Notes: generated by a model from the sequence alone, not told the origin. A stretch of DNA of 64,000 nucleotides from Tricholoma matsutake (GCA_026075535.2 AP026538.1:10912001-10976000); one strand, 5' to 3'; counted from the stretch's first letter, positions 11,400 to 22,905 are shown. Made by a program: numbers and translations.

Positions 11400-12838
11400 C
11401 CCATACTGCTGGAATCCTAAATATATCTACTGATGAATCCCTCCTCCATGCAATCATCAATGGCTATCAGACTGATGATTTTGCCAAACAACTTACCAAA
11501 TACATTACCTTGGGAAGTGTAGAGGGAGCAGTACACACCAATGGACTGATATATGTAGGAGCCTCCTTATTCCCCAAGACACCAAAGTCCAGGAATTACT
11601 CTACAATCTAGCACATGACACTCTGGGACATTTCAGCTTTGACAAAAGCTACAAGTCCCTCTGTGGTTCTTATTATTGGCCACACATGCAGCATGACCTA
11701 GAGATGGCATACATACCCTCCTGCACAGAGTGCCAGTAGAATAAGAATCACACATCCAAACACACAGGACCACTACATCCATTACCAATTCCTGATGAGC
11801 ACTTTGATACAGTTGCGCTAGATTTCATAGGCCCATTACCAGAGGAGGATGGAAAGGACACAATCCTGACCATGACTGACCTCCTTGGGGCCAACATACA
11901 GATTGCAGGCACCCACTCAAGTTACACAGCTGCCCAGTTAGCTGTAGTCCTCTTTGATGAGTGGTACTGCAAGAATGGATTAATGCTACATCTCGTGTCA
12001 GATAGAGATGCCCTGTTTACCTCTGAACTCTGGACTGCACTCCATAAACTCTCTGGAGTCAAACTAAAGATGTCAACCTTATACCATCCTGAGACAGATG
12101 GAAGCAGTGAACACACCAACAAAATGGTTAACCAAGCAATACAACATCATGTTGACAACAACCAAAAGGGGTGGTTGAAGAAACACTTTGCCATCATGAA
12201 CACAGTGAATGCATCCACTGGATTATCTGGCTTCCAACTCAAAACTGGGAGGTCACCATACATCATTCCTCCCATTGCTACCATACCCACCAGTACTTCC
12301 ACTGAACAAATCACTGCACACAAGATTATTACTTGTTTGTCCCTTGATGTTCAAGAAGCACAAGACAACCTCTTAGCAGCCAAGGTTTGCCAGGCATATC
12401 ATGCCAATGAACACTGTGCCCCTGAAGAGATCTACAAAATGGGAGACCAAGTCATGCTCTCCACTGAGAATAGACGACATGTTTATAAGTCAAAAGGCAA
12501 GAAACAAGTTGCCAAATTCATGCCATGACATGATGGACCATATACAGTCACCCATGCCTACCCAGAACATTCAGAGTATACACTGAAACTACCCAACAAC
12601 CCTAACACATTCCCTGGATTCCATGCCAACCTTTTGTAATGTTTTATTGCCAATGATCCTATCCTATTCCCTGATCATGAATTCTCCAGACCATGTCCTG
12701 TCATTACTGATGATGGAATTGAAGAATGGTTCATTGATAACATTCTGGATGCCAGACAGAGAGGATAAGGTATACAATACCTTGTACAATATGAGGGAAA
12801 ATGGTACAGATATCTGAAAGACAAACTTTTTGGGTGGG
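11400..12838 (+). pseudogene. gypsy C integrase with chromodomain-like tail
   Basis: The integrase zinc region is read as HDTLGHFSFDKSYKSL, YYWPHM and CTEC near 11610-11740. The catalytic core runs from DTVALDFIGPLP through LVSDRDALFTSELW to YHPETDGSSEHTNKMVNQ (about 11800-12140). The C-terminus contains YKMGDQVMLS and a chromodomain-like end, IEEWFIDNILDARQRG then QYLVQYEGKWYRYL, near 12720-12820. The main open part is 11872-12528. A TGA after AKFMP again falls where arginine is expected. Confidence 0.88.
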
Positions 12839-12844
12839 GAGGAG

Positions 12845-13296
12845 TGTAAGTCTGGTGCCCTCACAGACTTACTACACACACACAATGCCACAATGTGCAT
12901 GCAAAACAACTGTACACACCCAAACACTCCAACACACATGCAAAACAGCCATTATGCACCTAAATGCTCCAATGCATGCATGCATCAATATGCACATAAA
13001 AGAACTACCAAATATGGAATTAGGCTGTGAAACAATGCCCACTATGCATTACCATCACATTGCCATCAATTCCACATCAATCTGTGCCCACTAAATGCCC
13101 CCATCAAATTCTCATCAAATTCCCATCAAATTCCCATCAATCCCATCAATCCCCAAGAATGACATGTTCCCATCACTCCAACATCCTGATGTGACCCTCC
13201 TATATATAGAAAGTCTTGATGCAGCCCTTTGCTCAATATGTACAAGGCAGATGGCTATATTTAGCATACTATAGGTAGTAGGCTGACTTCCCCTTC
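12845..13296 (+). repeat. probable 3' LTR (start) of gypsy C
   Basis: The segment starts TGTAAGTCTGG just after the purine tract and contains CA-rich sequence. At 13101-13155 there is a short tandem run of CCATCAAATT-like units, and TATATATAG follows at 13200. The end is unclear because another repeat interrupts it near 13297, and no partner LTR exists for comparison. Confidence 0.5.
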
Positions 13297-13720
13297 ATTA
13301 GTGTTTGAAGGTCCAGTCATATGGACCAGAAACTGGACCAAACTGGACCAAAAAATAGACCAGAGGCAACTGGACTGAAAGTCCAGTTGCCCTGAGTTGC
13401 AATCAGTTGCAGTTGCAGTTGCCCAAAGATCATGATTGAAGGGCAACCAATAAAAAACCAGTTGCAACTGGTTGCATACTGGGCTGTCAGCTGGGGTTGA
13501 TAGGCCTATTTTGAGGCTACAAACTGCTCTAATTTGTATGGAAATTGGTTGAGAATTGACTGAGTTATGATAAAAACAAAGTTGCATGAACGTCTGATTG
13601 TAATGAAAACATTGACAGATTGTTTTCATCATAACTAAGTCAGTTCCTGACCGGTGATGATACTCAACCAGGAAACCCAGACAAAACCCACAATAAGGGC
13701 TCAAATGGTATAACACTAGT
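13297..13720 (-). repeat. CAACTGG-palindrome repeat family, copy 1
   Basis: This is a non-coding repeat rich in complementary CCAGT/ACTGG words. It includes the perfect palindrome AACCAGTTGCAACTGGTT near 13460. One end reads TAGTGTTTGAAGGTCCAGT. Similar wording and the same terminal GTGTTTAAAGGTC-like end recur at 18961-19180 and about 54960-55157. It is probably a non-autonomous element; the type is unknown. Confidence 0.5.
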
Positions 13721-13950
13721 TAGAGGAAGGTTGCAAGGTGGTACTAAATATCACCACTGTAAACCAGGGGTATGAAAACAACTCTAAAGGGTGTGCGAAG
13801 AGGTGCGATGAAGTTCAAAGAGGTACGATGAGGTTTGATGAGGTTCAAAAGTATTTGAAGCGCTGCGATGACGTTCGATAACAATCAAGGGCATACAAAG
13901 TGCTGCGATAACGTTCGAGGGAAATTTAATGAAGTTCGAAGAGTATTCGA

Positions 13951-14030
13951 AGAGGTGCAATGAAGTTTGAAGAGGTGCAATGAAGTTTGAAGAGGTGCAA
14001 TGAAGTTCGAAGAGGTGCAATGAAGTTCGA
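13951..14030 (+). repeat. 20-bp tandem repeat, four copies
   Basis: Four consecutive 20-bp units read AGAGGTGCAATGAAGTTYGA, with the single variable base T,T,C,C. Degenerate relatives extend upstream to about 13795. Confidence 0.95.
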
Positions 14031-14680
14031 AGAAGTTTGAAGGCCTTTATAGAAGACAAAGACACCTTTGATGGTGGCTGAGGATAGACTATGAGGACGT
14101 AGAAAGGTGTCTAGAGAGGATAGACAATATGCAATAGTTTCGAGAAGCTAGTATGAGGAGTTCAAGGAAATTTGGCATAAAACACTGAATTTCAAGACTA
14201 AGTCAAGATGCTTGGACTCAAGAGAATAGCTCTTAAATCAGACAATTGGTGTGAGAGGACAATGTATTCTGTCTTTCTAAGTAGCTAGTACAAGGCTATA
14301 TATGTTTGGGAGATGTGATACTAAAAAGGAAATAAAACATGAGGAATACATGAGGCAAGATATAAAACAATAGAGAATCTTTGCAAATCATAGAATAAAT
14401 GAAAGAAGATAAGAAGGGAAATGTATAGAGGCATGATATATCACTGGTACCTGTCCCCATTGATCCAATATATCATCAAGATGTCAAAGCACCACAATCA
14501 CATCCTAAAATCCCATCATTGTGTCTCCTCATGTCCGGTGGTGCTCGATATGCGACGCACTAACTCCTACAAGGTGTGCTGCATGTATCTGAAGGGCAGT
14601 GTGATAGGTGTACAGCGGCTGAAGTCGTTCAAAGTGCTGTGATATCGTTCAAAGTGGTTCAAGATTGTTCAAAGTGGTTC

Positions 14681-14720
14681 AAAGTCAATCAAAGTCAATT
14701 AAAGTCAATCAAAGTCAATC
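14681..14720 (+). repeat. 10-bp tandem repeat, four copies
   Basis: Four units of AAAGTCAATC, the second ending in T. Looser GTTCAAAGTG units lie just upstream at 14648-14680. Confidence 0.9.
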
Positions 14721-15848
14721 AAAATAGTATCAGAGTGGTGTCATGGTGTTCGTAGGGGTTGGGAGCATGCGTTTTGATGTGTCGATACCTCTGGAGACAT
14801 TCCCAGAGCTTAGAGCGCACAGTGGACCTATCACTGGTTTCCTTAAATTTTGGATCAGAAGGGAGCTTGGAGGTAGGGCAACCAGGTACAGCTGAGGTCT
14901 GGCTCAACAACTGGTTGCAACTGGTCTGGGACAGTCCTAGGCCTTCATTGCCCCATCCCTTACTCTCTTGCAATGAAGGTATAGTTAATTATTCTTTCTG
15001 CTGTATAGTACTAAAGGTCCCCTACTCTCTTGCAATAAAGATAACCTATTCCTGTCTGTCTGTCTGACTACTGAGTGAGGTTCCCTAACCAGGCAACCTT
15101 TCAGGAGACCAGCTAACACTCAAGCTCCAGATCCACACTCACACTAGCTAAATTGGTTAATAGTTCTCTGCAATCAAGATCATCCAAAGCCAATGTATTG
15201 AGGTAGGTGACAGTCACTCACCCATGGTCAACAGCATTTCAATTGCTTGATGTAGGATAAAAAATAATACATAGAGCAGTAGTACATGTTGCTACCTTAA
15301 GAAACCATCTAGAGAGCAGAAGAGGCCATGCCATGCCATGAACCAGAGAGTAGATTGAACCAGGTGTTCCAAAAAAGGGAATAATCTGAGAACACCACCA
15401 TGGTAACACAACACACTGTTGATCAGAGGGCAGGGGCAGAAAGAGGGGAGTTGATTCCATAGAATGCAAAAAAGACTAAGGGAATACATTCAGAACTGGA
15501 GGCAGGATGCTTGAGAGAGTGATTATGAACAATGTGATTGGGAGTGTATGACATTTATGATCGGGTGCATCTCGATCACCCACTCTAAAGCTCATTATTT
15601 TGCACATATCTCACTCATTACTCCACAGATTCCTCTCAGTCTTGTTGCATCCTATAGAATAAGCTCCCCTCTTTCTGCCTCCCTCCATCACTTGTCTTGA
15701 GCAGCAGTGTCTTTTTTTTTGCATGTGAATGTGTTTTAAAATATCTGTAGCTTAGGTATTGTATACAGGGGGTGTAGTTAAGTTAGTCAAGGGGTTATAC
15801 AATACAAATACAGGATAGACAACACAGTGTATATACATGGGAGCACAT

Positions 15849-16225
15849 TACACTCCCCACCTATTCCTAGTCCAATCTGATTGGAGTCCAAGTTGTCTGA
15901 CTCAGAGTCCTAGGAATCTGATCAGACTGAACTTGGACTGAACTTGGACTACTAATACTATATAACAGATTTAGCTAGAAATTCAGTATTGCATACCATT
16001 TCCAGTCCAAGTCCAGTCCAAGTCAGACAACTCAGAAACTCAGAATTTGTTAGGAATCTGAATGAACTCAGAAATATATAGGACATCTCAGACTGCTTGG
16101 ACTATCCAGGGACTGTCCTTGGACAGTCCAAGCCCTCAATTATTTAATGAAAAGAAAAGGATTCAAACACAAAACCTTGCTACTACAACATAGTAATATA
16201 ATCACTGTACCAAGTGATCTTGTGA
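15849..16225 (-). mobile_element. tRNA-derived SINE-like element, copy 1
   Basis: Minus-strand reading shows an RNA polymerase III A box TGGTACAGTGA (16202-16212) and a B box GTTTGAATCC (16159-16168), about 34 bp apart. A body rich in GGACTGT/AGTCCAAG follows, and the 3' end is GGGGAGTGTAA (15849-15859). The same head-body-tail layout occurs at about 17311-17672 and 54345-54641. The tRNA-like head does not fold into a clean acceptor stem, so it is not a functional tRNA gene. Confidence 0.65.
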
Positions 16226-16257
16226 GTTGTGGGTACAAACTACTCTAAGTACTGTTT

Positions 16258-17310
16258 GTGTGGTTGTGTATGACAAAGCACACAGCCGCATCATTGCCAG
16301 CTCATCACTCTGCCCCCACACCACCACCATTAATGATGACCCCCCTTGCTTCCTCCCTGGCCCCACCACCTAACCCCATCAGCACAGACTCCCATGATGA
16401 CAAACACAGGGCTGGCAACACCACCCATGGCCACAAATGAGCCACCTCATGCACAATGCAGCCCAAATGACATGAATCATTGTCTGGGCTGTGGTAAGTT
16501 TTTTCTTTCATTCTTTCAAATTCAATTTAACTAATTTCTTTGTTTGTCAGGTTAGTACCAGCATGAAACCCCAGAAATGAGTATGTCATGCCCATCTGCA
16601 CACCCCCCACCACTGCAAGCCCCTGTTTGCGGGGTGGACTAAAGTGACAGACAATGGCCCATGATCAACAGAGGGGGCCAGGGCACAACAATGACTGGTG
16701 AGGGGGATGGATCCACCACATAAGCACCCACCCCCTCATATCCTGGCCATGTCATGCTGACAACCCACCCATGACCCACATTCCTGGAGGCACAACAATG
16801 CCACCAGTACTAGCAGCAGCCCCAGATGATGACACCAAGTGCCACAACACCCACCCCTATGCCTATGAGCAACTGCTCATAAGGTGGATCATGGGTGTGG
16901 TTTCCTACAGCAGGGACCAACCATAACAAAGGATGCACCACCCACCACCAGCCTCACAAGCAACTGCTCATGGGGTGGATGGTGGGTGGAACAAAGAGGG
17001 ATGCAAACAGGATGCACAATGGCAGACAAGGGACAGCAAGGAACCATGAGGAGGAGAGGGGCAGTGGGGGAAAGAGGAAGGAATGAGCAAGGACAAGGAG
17101 AGGACACCCCATTGCCACAGTGGGAGGGGGTAGGCCAAATGCACACACACTGCACCCACCACCTTGCTCTCCAGTGAGGCAGCATTTTCCTATTTAGTAG
17201 CCACTCTACAATGGGGGGGGGGGTTTCACCCATCTGAGCAACTGGAGATTTTCTTTTTAATTACATGTAATTTCTAAATAGGTAATAAATAACATTAATG
17301 ATGCAAGATA
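16258..17310 (+). repeat. hairpin/intron module 1
   Basis: This is a non-coding module with three parts. A hairpin with arms CAGCCCA and TGGGCTG lies at 16459-16491. A GT-AG intron directly follows, 16494-16550, with 5' GTAAGT, branch-like CTAAT and 3' CAG. Short palindromes lie downstream at 16615-16630, 16864-16881 and about 16956-16973. The best palindrome is TATGAGC-AACT-GCTCATA. No conserved reading frame was found. Confidence 0.6.
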
Positions 17311-17672
17311 CTACTTCCTGTATGGTGGAGTGGTATAATGGTCTGTTCTTACATGTTGGAGCCAAGAGGTTGTGGGTTCAAATCCCTTTATGTTCATTAT
17401 TTTGTGGGGACTTGGTCAAAAATTTCACCAAGTTAACTAGACTGTACTTGGACTATACTCAGACTGGAATTTACTTGGAATACTCTCAGAAAGCTCCCAA
17501 GTCAAGATATCATCTTGGAGCGATAGTCCAATAACAGTCTGATTGGACTCCTAAGGACTTCACTTGTAGTCCAATTGGACTATGATTGGACTGTTGGACT
17601 GTCCTAGTAGGTTAGTTGGAGTCCGGCTGAAAAAGTTGGAGTCCAGTCAGAGTCCAGTCAGAATAAATGGGT
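17311..17672 (+). mobile_element. tRNA-derived SINE-like element, copy 2
   Basis: A box TGGTATAATGG is at 17331-17341 and B box GGTTCAAATCC at 17375-17385. A body of AGTCCAA/TTGGACT words follows to about 17672. It resembles a tRNA gene at first sight, but the arms do not pair well, and the shared tail with copies 1 and 3 argues for a SINE. It sits between two hairpin/intron modules. Confidence 0.65.
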
Positions 17673-17879
17673 GAGTGCAAAGTTCTGCCTCTGCCAGTTC
17701 TTTGAGAGTCTTGTAAGTGCTGTAACCACAACCAAAGACCAGTTGAAGCACATGTAACCAAGACCAATGGTCCATTTGCTTCAGTTGAAGTCAAGTTTGG
17801 TCTCCAGTTCTTTTCCAGTCTTCTGGACCTGTAAACACCATATACCCTGCAGGTTCACATGGACCATTTGGTCATGTCT

Positions 17880-18250
17880 GCACACCCAAATGGACACCAC
17901 TCCCATGACCCAACAACATGAAGCAACACAACCCTATGACTGCACCTGCAAGCAACTGTTTGTATGGCAAGTTGGAGCTGCTGACAATGATGACATGGTG
18001 GATAGTGGGCCCCAATAACACCAATTGTCATTTGGGCTCAGGTATGTTCTTCTTTTTTCTGTATATTCAACTAACCATACTTTCTTTTTCTTTTTTTTAG
18101 GTTCTTTCTTGTGACCATGGCCATCCAACCCCCAGCCCTGGCACAGCACCACCACCCAGCCTGCAAGCTGCTGCTCATGGGGGGAGATGGGGTGCTGACA
18201 GAGAGGAGGGATGGCACCAACAATAGCAGCTAACAACAATGACTTGTTCT
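17880..18250 (+). repeat. hairpin/intron module 2
   Basis: A TGCAAGC-AACT-GTTTGTA palindrome lies near 17948. A GGGCCCCAAT...ATTTGGGCTC imperfect hairpin ends one base before a GT-AG intron at 18042-18100. The intron has 5' GTATGT, branch CTAAC and a long pyrimidine tract ending TTTTAG. A further palindrome follows near 18162. The layout matches modules 1, 3, 4 and 5. Confidence 0.6.
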
Positions 18251-18470
18251 AGTTGGGCCATGGCTGCACCTGGCATGTACGAGTCCTCTGAATCCATCAT
18301 CTTCTTTATCACAGACATCAGGAGAACCCAAAAATGCAAATGCAAATTTTTTGTATATTCAGTAGAAATAAGATATCTTAGTTTTCCCTTTGCAAGCTTG
18401 TAGATAGGGGGGTGTACAGGCCCTGATGATCTCTACTTGTCCATAACATTCACAGATGTGGAATCTGGAC

Positions 18471-18790
18471 TCGTCATGAGGGACAACAATGGCCAGCACA
18501 TTACCAATGATGGACAATGACAACAATGACAATAATGATGGACAACAGCAATGACAAGGAACAATGACAATGACAGACAATGACAATGAGGGACAACAAT
18601 GACAACAGACAATGACAATGGGGGACAACAACAACAACAGACAATGGCAATGACACAACAGTGACAGACAATGATGACAATGGACAATGATGATGATGGA
18701 CAATGGACAACAACAATGATGGGGCCAATGGGGATGGCTGACAATGACAATGAGGGATAACAGCAACAAGGGATGATGGCAACAATGGAT
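18471..18790 (+). repeat. ACAATG/GACAAC low-complexity repeat
   Basis: About 320 bp of imperfect repeats of GACAATGACAACAATG-type words. All three antisense frames read as cysteine/histidine/valine-rich ORFs, which is an artefact of the repeat. Similar short runs occur inside the hairpin modules (19910-20130, 21240-21290). Confidence 0.85.
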
Positions 18791-18960
18791 GCTTCCTGCT
18801 TCAAGTGCAGGAGGGTTTTTTTCATTATGACACACTTGCTAATTGACCTTGAATTGACCCCCTCCCTTGCACATCCTGCGAGGTAGGAGGGTGTATCATT
18901 TTTTCATTATTGTATTACATACATGCTCACTCACAGGCCCCTGCCTGTGAGGGGATATAT

Positions 18961-19180
18961 CTATGTAATGTCAGTTTAGACTGACCTGAGTCAGTTGATG
19001 ACCAGTTGTGGCAAGAAACTAGTCACAACCAGTTGTCAGATTGAACTGGACCACAATGAACCAGTTTCTTGCTGTTTGGTCCAGTTTTACTTAGTCTCTG
19101 AATGTAACCAGACTGGTTGCAGTCCTGGTTCACTCCAAAAAAAGGAGGGAAATGGGACCAAACTGGACTTTAAAACACTA
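18961..19180 (+). repeat. CAACTGG-palindrome repeat family, copy 2
   Basis: Contains GACCAGTTGTGGCAAG, CAACCAGTTGTC and TGGTTGCAGTCC words, and ends CTGGACTTTAAAACACTAC. That end matches the copies at 13297 (reversed) and about 55157. It is probably a truncated copy. Confidence 0.45.
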
Positions 19181-19324
19181 CTTATCAGATATGACCCCAA
19201 GTCCAAATCTTATTGATGCTATAACTGGGCCACCAAGAAAGTCCACAGTTCTTATCATGTCAGGTTCCTTGAAAGCCATGATGGCCATTACTTAGGTCCC
19301 ACACCACTACCCTCAGAAGATACT
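19181..19324 (+). pseudogene. copia integrase-tail remnant (left part)
   Basis: Translation gives YDPKSKSY..CYN.ATKKVHSSYHVRFLESHDGHY. This resembles the segment after the integrase core of copia proteins, where a GYxxKGYRxWxPxTxKVxxSxxVxFxE pattern is usual. It is interrupted at 19325 by a TIR element and seems to continue at 22137. Confidence 0.6.
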
Positions 19325-19558
19325 AGGGTTGTTCACAGTAGCCATTTTTGGGCCATTTTTGGCTCATTTTCAGTTTTCATTTTTGATCCATTTTTCAAAA
19401 ATGAACTTCAGAATGAGACAAGAATGAACCGAAAAATGGTCATTTTTGAAAAATTGAACCTTACCCTCGATTCTACAAAAATGGTCATTTTCACTTTCAT
19501 TTCCACTTTTCATTTTCATCATGCTTTCAAGCTCTGCTCCGACGCCTAATCCCTTGCA

Positions 19559-19860
19559 GTGACCACCATCAACAATGCCCTCCTCCCTCACACCTCTACC
19601 ACCACCACAACTCTGTCACCCACCATCACCACTCCCATGTCCACTCCCACATCAACTAATGCCACCAACCGCTGCAAACCAACCACATCAGGCCCAAACG
19701 ATGACAGAGGTCATTTGGGCCCTAGGTATTTTTTTTTTTCAAGTTCTTTTCTTTTCTTTTCAACTAGCTAATGTTTTCATTTACTTTTTCTAGGTTTCAT
19801 CTATGTTATTTACCACAAGACAGCACCAAGACAGCACACCCACACCCACACCACTGCTAC
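19559..19860 (+). repeat. hairpin/intron module 3
   Basis: A nearly perfect hairpin, GGCCCAA + ATGAC / GTCAT + TTGGGCC, lies at 19691-19721. Four bases later comes a GT-AG intron at 19726-19793 with 5' GTATTT, branch-like CTAAT and 3' TAG. An ACAAGC-AGCT-GCTCAT motif follows at about 19860. Confidence 0.6.
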
Positions 19861-20129
19861 AAGCAGCTGCTCATGGGGTGGAAACTCAGAGTAGCTGGTA
19901 TGGCGAAGATGGGAAGGGCACAATGACAAAAAAAGCAGGGGAGCCACGATGACAAAAACAATGGGACAGGATGACACCGACACCAATAATGAGGGGACAG
20001 ACAACAACAATGGGGACCAGGGTATGGAGACCAATGACAAGGAATATGATGATGAAACCACAAGACGATGATGGATGACAAGGACAACCACTACAAGGCA
20101 ATGACAGGGACAGAGATGGAGACAGACAA

Positions 20130-20455
20130 TGACACCACACGACCAAAACAGTGGCAGCAGCACACAAGGAGGGGTATGATGAAGACCAGACAAGAATGGA
20201 AGCCACAGGCGATGGATACAGCACCGTAAGACAAGGCACACACAAAAGGGTACAAGAGCCGTCAGCGACGTCTCTTGGGCCATATGTAAGTTTTTTTTCT
20301 TGTTCATTTCATTTTTTGTTACTAACAAAGTTTTTAGATATTAACTATTGATGATGACGATGACTACCACGGCCCAGCGGAGAACTGGGAGGGGCACTGG
20401 GAGACCCATGGAGGGGGACACTCATCAGGTAAGCACCAGCCAACCCCCCTCTCGG
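20130..20455 (+). repeat. hairpin/intron module 4
   Basis: The hairpin CAAGAG-C-CGTC ... GACG-T-CTCTTG lies at 20253-20278. Seven bases later comes an intron at 20286-20337 with 5' GTAAGT, branch ACTAAC and 3' TTTTAG. The module is interrupted at 20456 by a solo LTR. Confidence 0.55.
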
Positions 20456-21046
20456 TGTTACGATTTCGTTATTGGGACCTGCAAGGCCAGGCACTTTAAT
20501 TTTTCCTTTCTGACTCGACATGACCCCTGTCGATCGACATGCTGTGCCGCAGCATTCCATGATGTCAGACTCTGTGACATCAGACTCCGTGATGTCGGAC
20601 CCTTTGACATCGGATCCTTGACATTGGATCTGTAACATTGGACTCCTCATGCTAGGCATGAGGCCTGCTTTCTTATTGTTCTCTCTATTATTACTTGACA
20701 AGGATCTCTCATTCCGATTGGATGATAGATGTCCTTGAACTGTATATAAGCTACCGTAATATGGCCTGTATTCCTTAGCTTGACCTAATTCAACCTACGG
20801 TCTTAAACTCAACTCGAACAACTCAACAGTCTAAGTAGCCCTTAGCTGTGATAACCCGAACTTGACAGTTGGAAGGCCTCCAACTGTGATACACAAACAA
20901 ACGGTATACTCAGAAAGCCTCTGAGTACAAACAGCCATGATAGCTTGAGGAAGCACCCAAGCGAAGGCCAAAAGCCCAAAACACTAGGAAAGCCTCCTAG
21001 TGCAATAAACGAAGACAAGTCTGAGTTAAGACCAATAGTCTTAACA
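20456..21046 (+). repeat. solo LTR of gypsy A family
   Basis: This 591-bp LTR runs from TGTTACGATTTCG to AGTCTTAACA, flanked by the exact 5-bp duplication CTCGG (20451-20455 and 21047-21051). It is homologous to the gypsy A LTRs in opposite orientation. It keeps TATATAAGC, the CAGCTTGACCT-like transcript-start word and the hairpin array (20826-21046). One hairpin of the array present in A is missing here. It arose by recombination between two LTRs. Confidence 0.92.
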
Positions 21047-21730
21047 CTCGGTGCCATGTCACTGATACCGATCATACACGACACCTACCCCCAACCCAAA
21101 ACATCAACCCAGCACCCACTCCCAGCCCTACAAGCAACTGCTCATAGGGTGGATCGTGGGTGCTACCAGCTGATGACAACCCAATGGCCACACCACCCAT
21201 CCCAGCCTCACAAGCAACTGCTCATGGGGTGGATCGTGGGTGGAATGGTGACAACAACACTGCCCGATGACGACAACAATGCCCAATGGCACCCATGTGG
21301 TACCAACCCCACGCCTACGAGCAACTGCTCGTAGGGTGGATCATTGGCTAGAATGCCAGGCACGCAGAGACGAGGAGGATGAGACTGCACCCCAGGGGCC
21401 AGCACCCACATCCCACCACTGTGAGCCCTTGCTCGCAGGGTGGATTGGGTGCTAACGGCCCTCCATGACAATGAGCATCCAGCACCCCACCGTCAATGCC
21501 AATGTCACCAGCACCAGCACCAGCACTGCCAAGGCAGGATGACAATAGGGATGAGGGGGAGATGACAATGCCCATGGCACCAGACCCCTCCGCTACGAGC
21601 AACTGCTCATAGGGAGGAAGGCTGGTGCATACAGGTGATGACAGGGAGAACCAACAATGAGGGTGCTGACTCGTGGCACAATGCAATGGGAGGAGCCACC
21701 AAGACATGGTAAGGAGGGCCACAACAGGGC
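21047..21730 (+). repeat. cluster of covarying short palindromes
   Basis: Five copies of the short hairpin motif lie near 21130, 21211, 21317, 21420 and 21594, each followed by GGGTGGA or a close form. The third is perfect (TACGAGC-AACT-GCTCGTA) and the fourth pairs with one G-T (TGTGAGC-CCTT-GCTCGCA). Spacer DNA between them is unrelated low-complexity sequence. Confidence 0.7.
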
Positions 21731-22136
21731 GCCACCCATTTATTTCGTCTTCTTTTCTTTCATAGTTATTTTTGCTGTAGTACAAAGGAGTATATAGCAT
21801 AGTATAAAGGAATATATATATTTCCTACACACTACAAGTTTGAAGACTATTGCAAGGAGATACTACCAATTTTAGTGACCAGCCCATGAAAATACTTTTA
21901 CCAAAGTCGTTTGAGGGGGAGTTTGAATATGCCGAGCACTTGCCAGCACTGCCGAGGACCATGTAAAATGCATTTTTGCTTCATTTTGGTTATTTTTGCT
22001 TTCCAGGGTGTTCACAGTAGCCATTTTTCATGTCATTTTTCATTTCATTTTTTGGATCATTCTTCTGCCAAACATGCAAAAATGAGCCAAAAATGAAGCC
22101 AAAAATGAGCCAAAAATGGCTACCGTGAACAACCCT

Positions 22137-22790
22137 ACTGATACCATTGGGGACTCTACTCAGAATAATCCCATTTTTCCTCCTTTACCCATAAATGACA
22201 ATGATGATGATGAATCTTTCCATACACCAGGTACCACTAAGGTGGACAGTCCTGACATAGATGAATGACAATCACATGCACCCAACCCCCTCCCATGCTG
22301 CTCATCCTGTGTACCTATCCCCACTGAGAAACACCTAAATGGTGGACCAACCACCAGAACTGAAGCTGCCATCCGAGAATCTTGAAAAAGTGCAGCTTAG
22401 GTTAAAGCAGCCTGACAAAAATGCAGGGCCACCACTATTGCCCAATCAGGAAACCCCAATCACACACCAGGTCCTACAGTTGATCATGATTGTGACATCA
22501 TTGAGACACTGCAGCAATCATTCAATAATCTTGATTTGGGCAATCAGGCACATCAACTCCAGGCCTTCTTAATCTTAGAGATGATAGATTTTGATCCCCA
22601 AGTTGCTTCAATCTGAAGATGAGCCTGAAACATGGCCAGAGGCTAAGAGTTCAGGGTGATGCAGAGTGGTAGAGAGAAGGTATTTAGATGAATTGAGGTC
22701 ACTGAAGGAAATGGGGTTTATAAACTCATTCCCAGGAGTGATGTACCTCCAGGAAAAGTGAAGCTTGATCAAAAGTATCTGAGAAGTGTC
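22137..22790 (+). pseudogene. copia RT-start remnant (right part)
   Basis: After an acidic, proline-rich linker the translation reads EPETWPEAKSSG, then a shifted YLDELRSLKEMG, then KLIPRSDVP-like wording. These are blocks that open the RT domain of copia polyproteins. Several frameshifts and stops are present. Together with 19181-19324 it forms one copia remnant split by the TIR element. Confidence 0.65.
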
Positions 22791-22905
22791 TCATTCCTCA
22801 ATATATATGGAGTCATAGCTATTTACATACATTTACATCAGGACAGCAGTTTTTTTTTGTTCTAACTCGATCTAACCCTCTCTGGTTCGACCAACTTTTG
22901 ACTGG

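Larger units (their letters stand above)
8326..12844 (+). mobile_element. decayed Ty3/gypsy chromovirus C (5' LTR missing)
   Basis: The plus-strand order is gag, protease region, RT, RNase H, integrase and C-terminal chromodomain-like segment. It ends with a purine tract at about 12828-12844 and an LTR-like TGTAAGTCTGG start at 12845. No 5' LTR is found upstream; the gag start lies only about 25 bp from a minus-strand RT fragment. There are many frameshifts and stops, and CpG is almost absent, indicating an old copy. Confidence 0.88.
13721..15848. other. repeat-rich non-coding stretch
   Basis: No gene was recognised. The area is dominated by GTTCAAAG/GTTCGAAG words. It includes a 20-bp tandem array (13951-14030) and a 10-bp array (14681-14720). 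The sequence near 14985-15117, with two TCTTGCAAT stretches and a CTAACA end, resembles the U5 end of an LTR. A short (CTGT)n run lies at about 15053-15065. Confidence 0.45.
19325..22136 (+). mobile_element. non-autonomous TIR element carrying hairpin/intron modules
   Basis: The left end TAGGGTTGTTCACAGTAGCC pairs with the right end GGCTACCGTGAACAACCCTA as terminal inverted repeats of about 20 bp with one mismatch. The similarity extends into CATTTTTGG-type sequence. The element sits in a copia remnant. Flanks share GATAC but no exact 8-bp duplication was found. The TIR start resembles hAT ends. Inside are modules 3 and 4, a solo gypsy A-type LTR (20456-21046) and more short palindromes. No transposase frame was found. 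Confidence 0.6.

Noticed and set aside
13951..14030. A CRISPR-like array
   Set aside because: The units are directly adjacent with no spacers, and the genome is eukaryotic.
17311..17390. A genuine tRNA gene
   Set aside because: A and B boxes are present, but acceptor and anticodon arms do not pair convincingly, and the same head is fused to a shared SINE-like tail elsewhere.
18359..18835. Overlapping antisense ORFs of 158, 130 and 94 codons
   Set aside because: All three frames are open because of a GACAAT-type low-complexity repeat; the products are runs of C, H, S and V without domain structure.
19325..22136. Exact 8-bp target duplication for the TIR element
   Set aside because: Flanks share only GATAC with an offset, so an exact duplication cannot be claimed.
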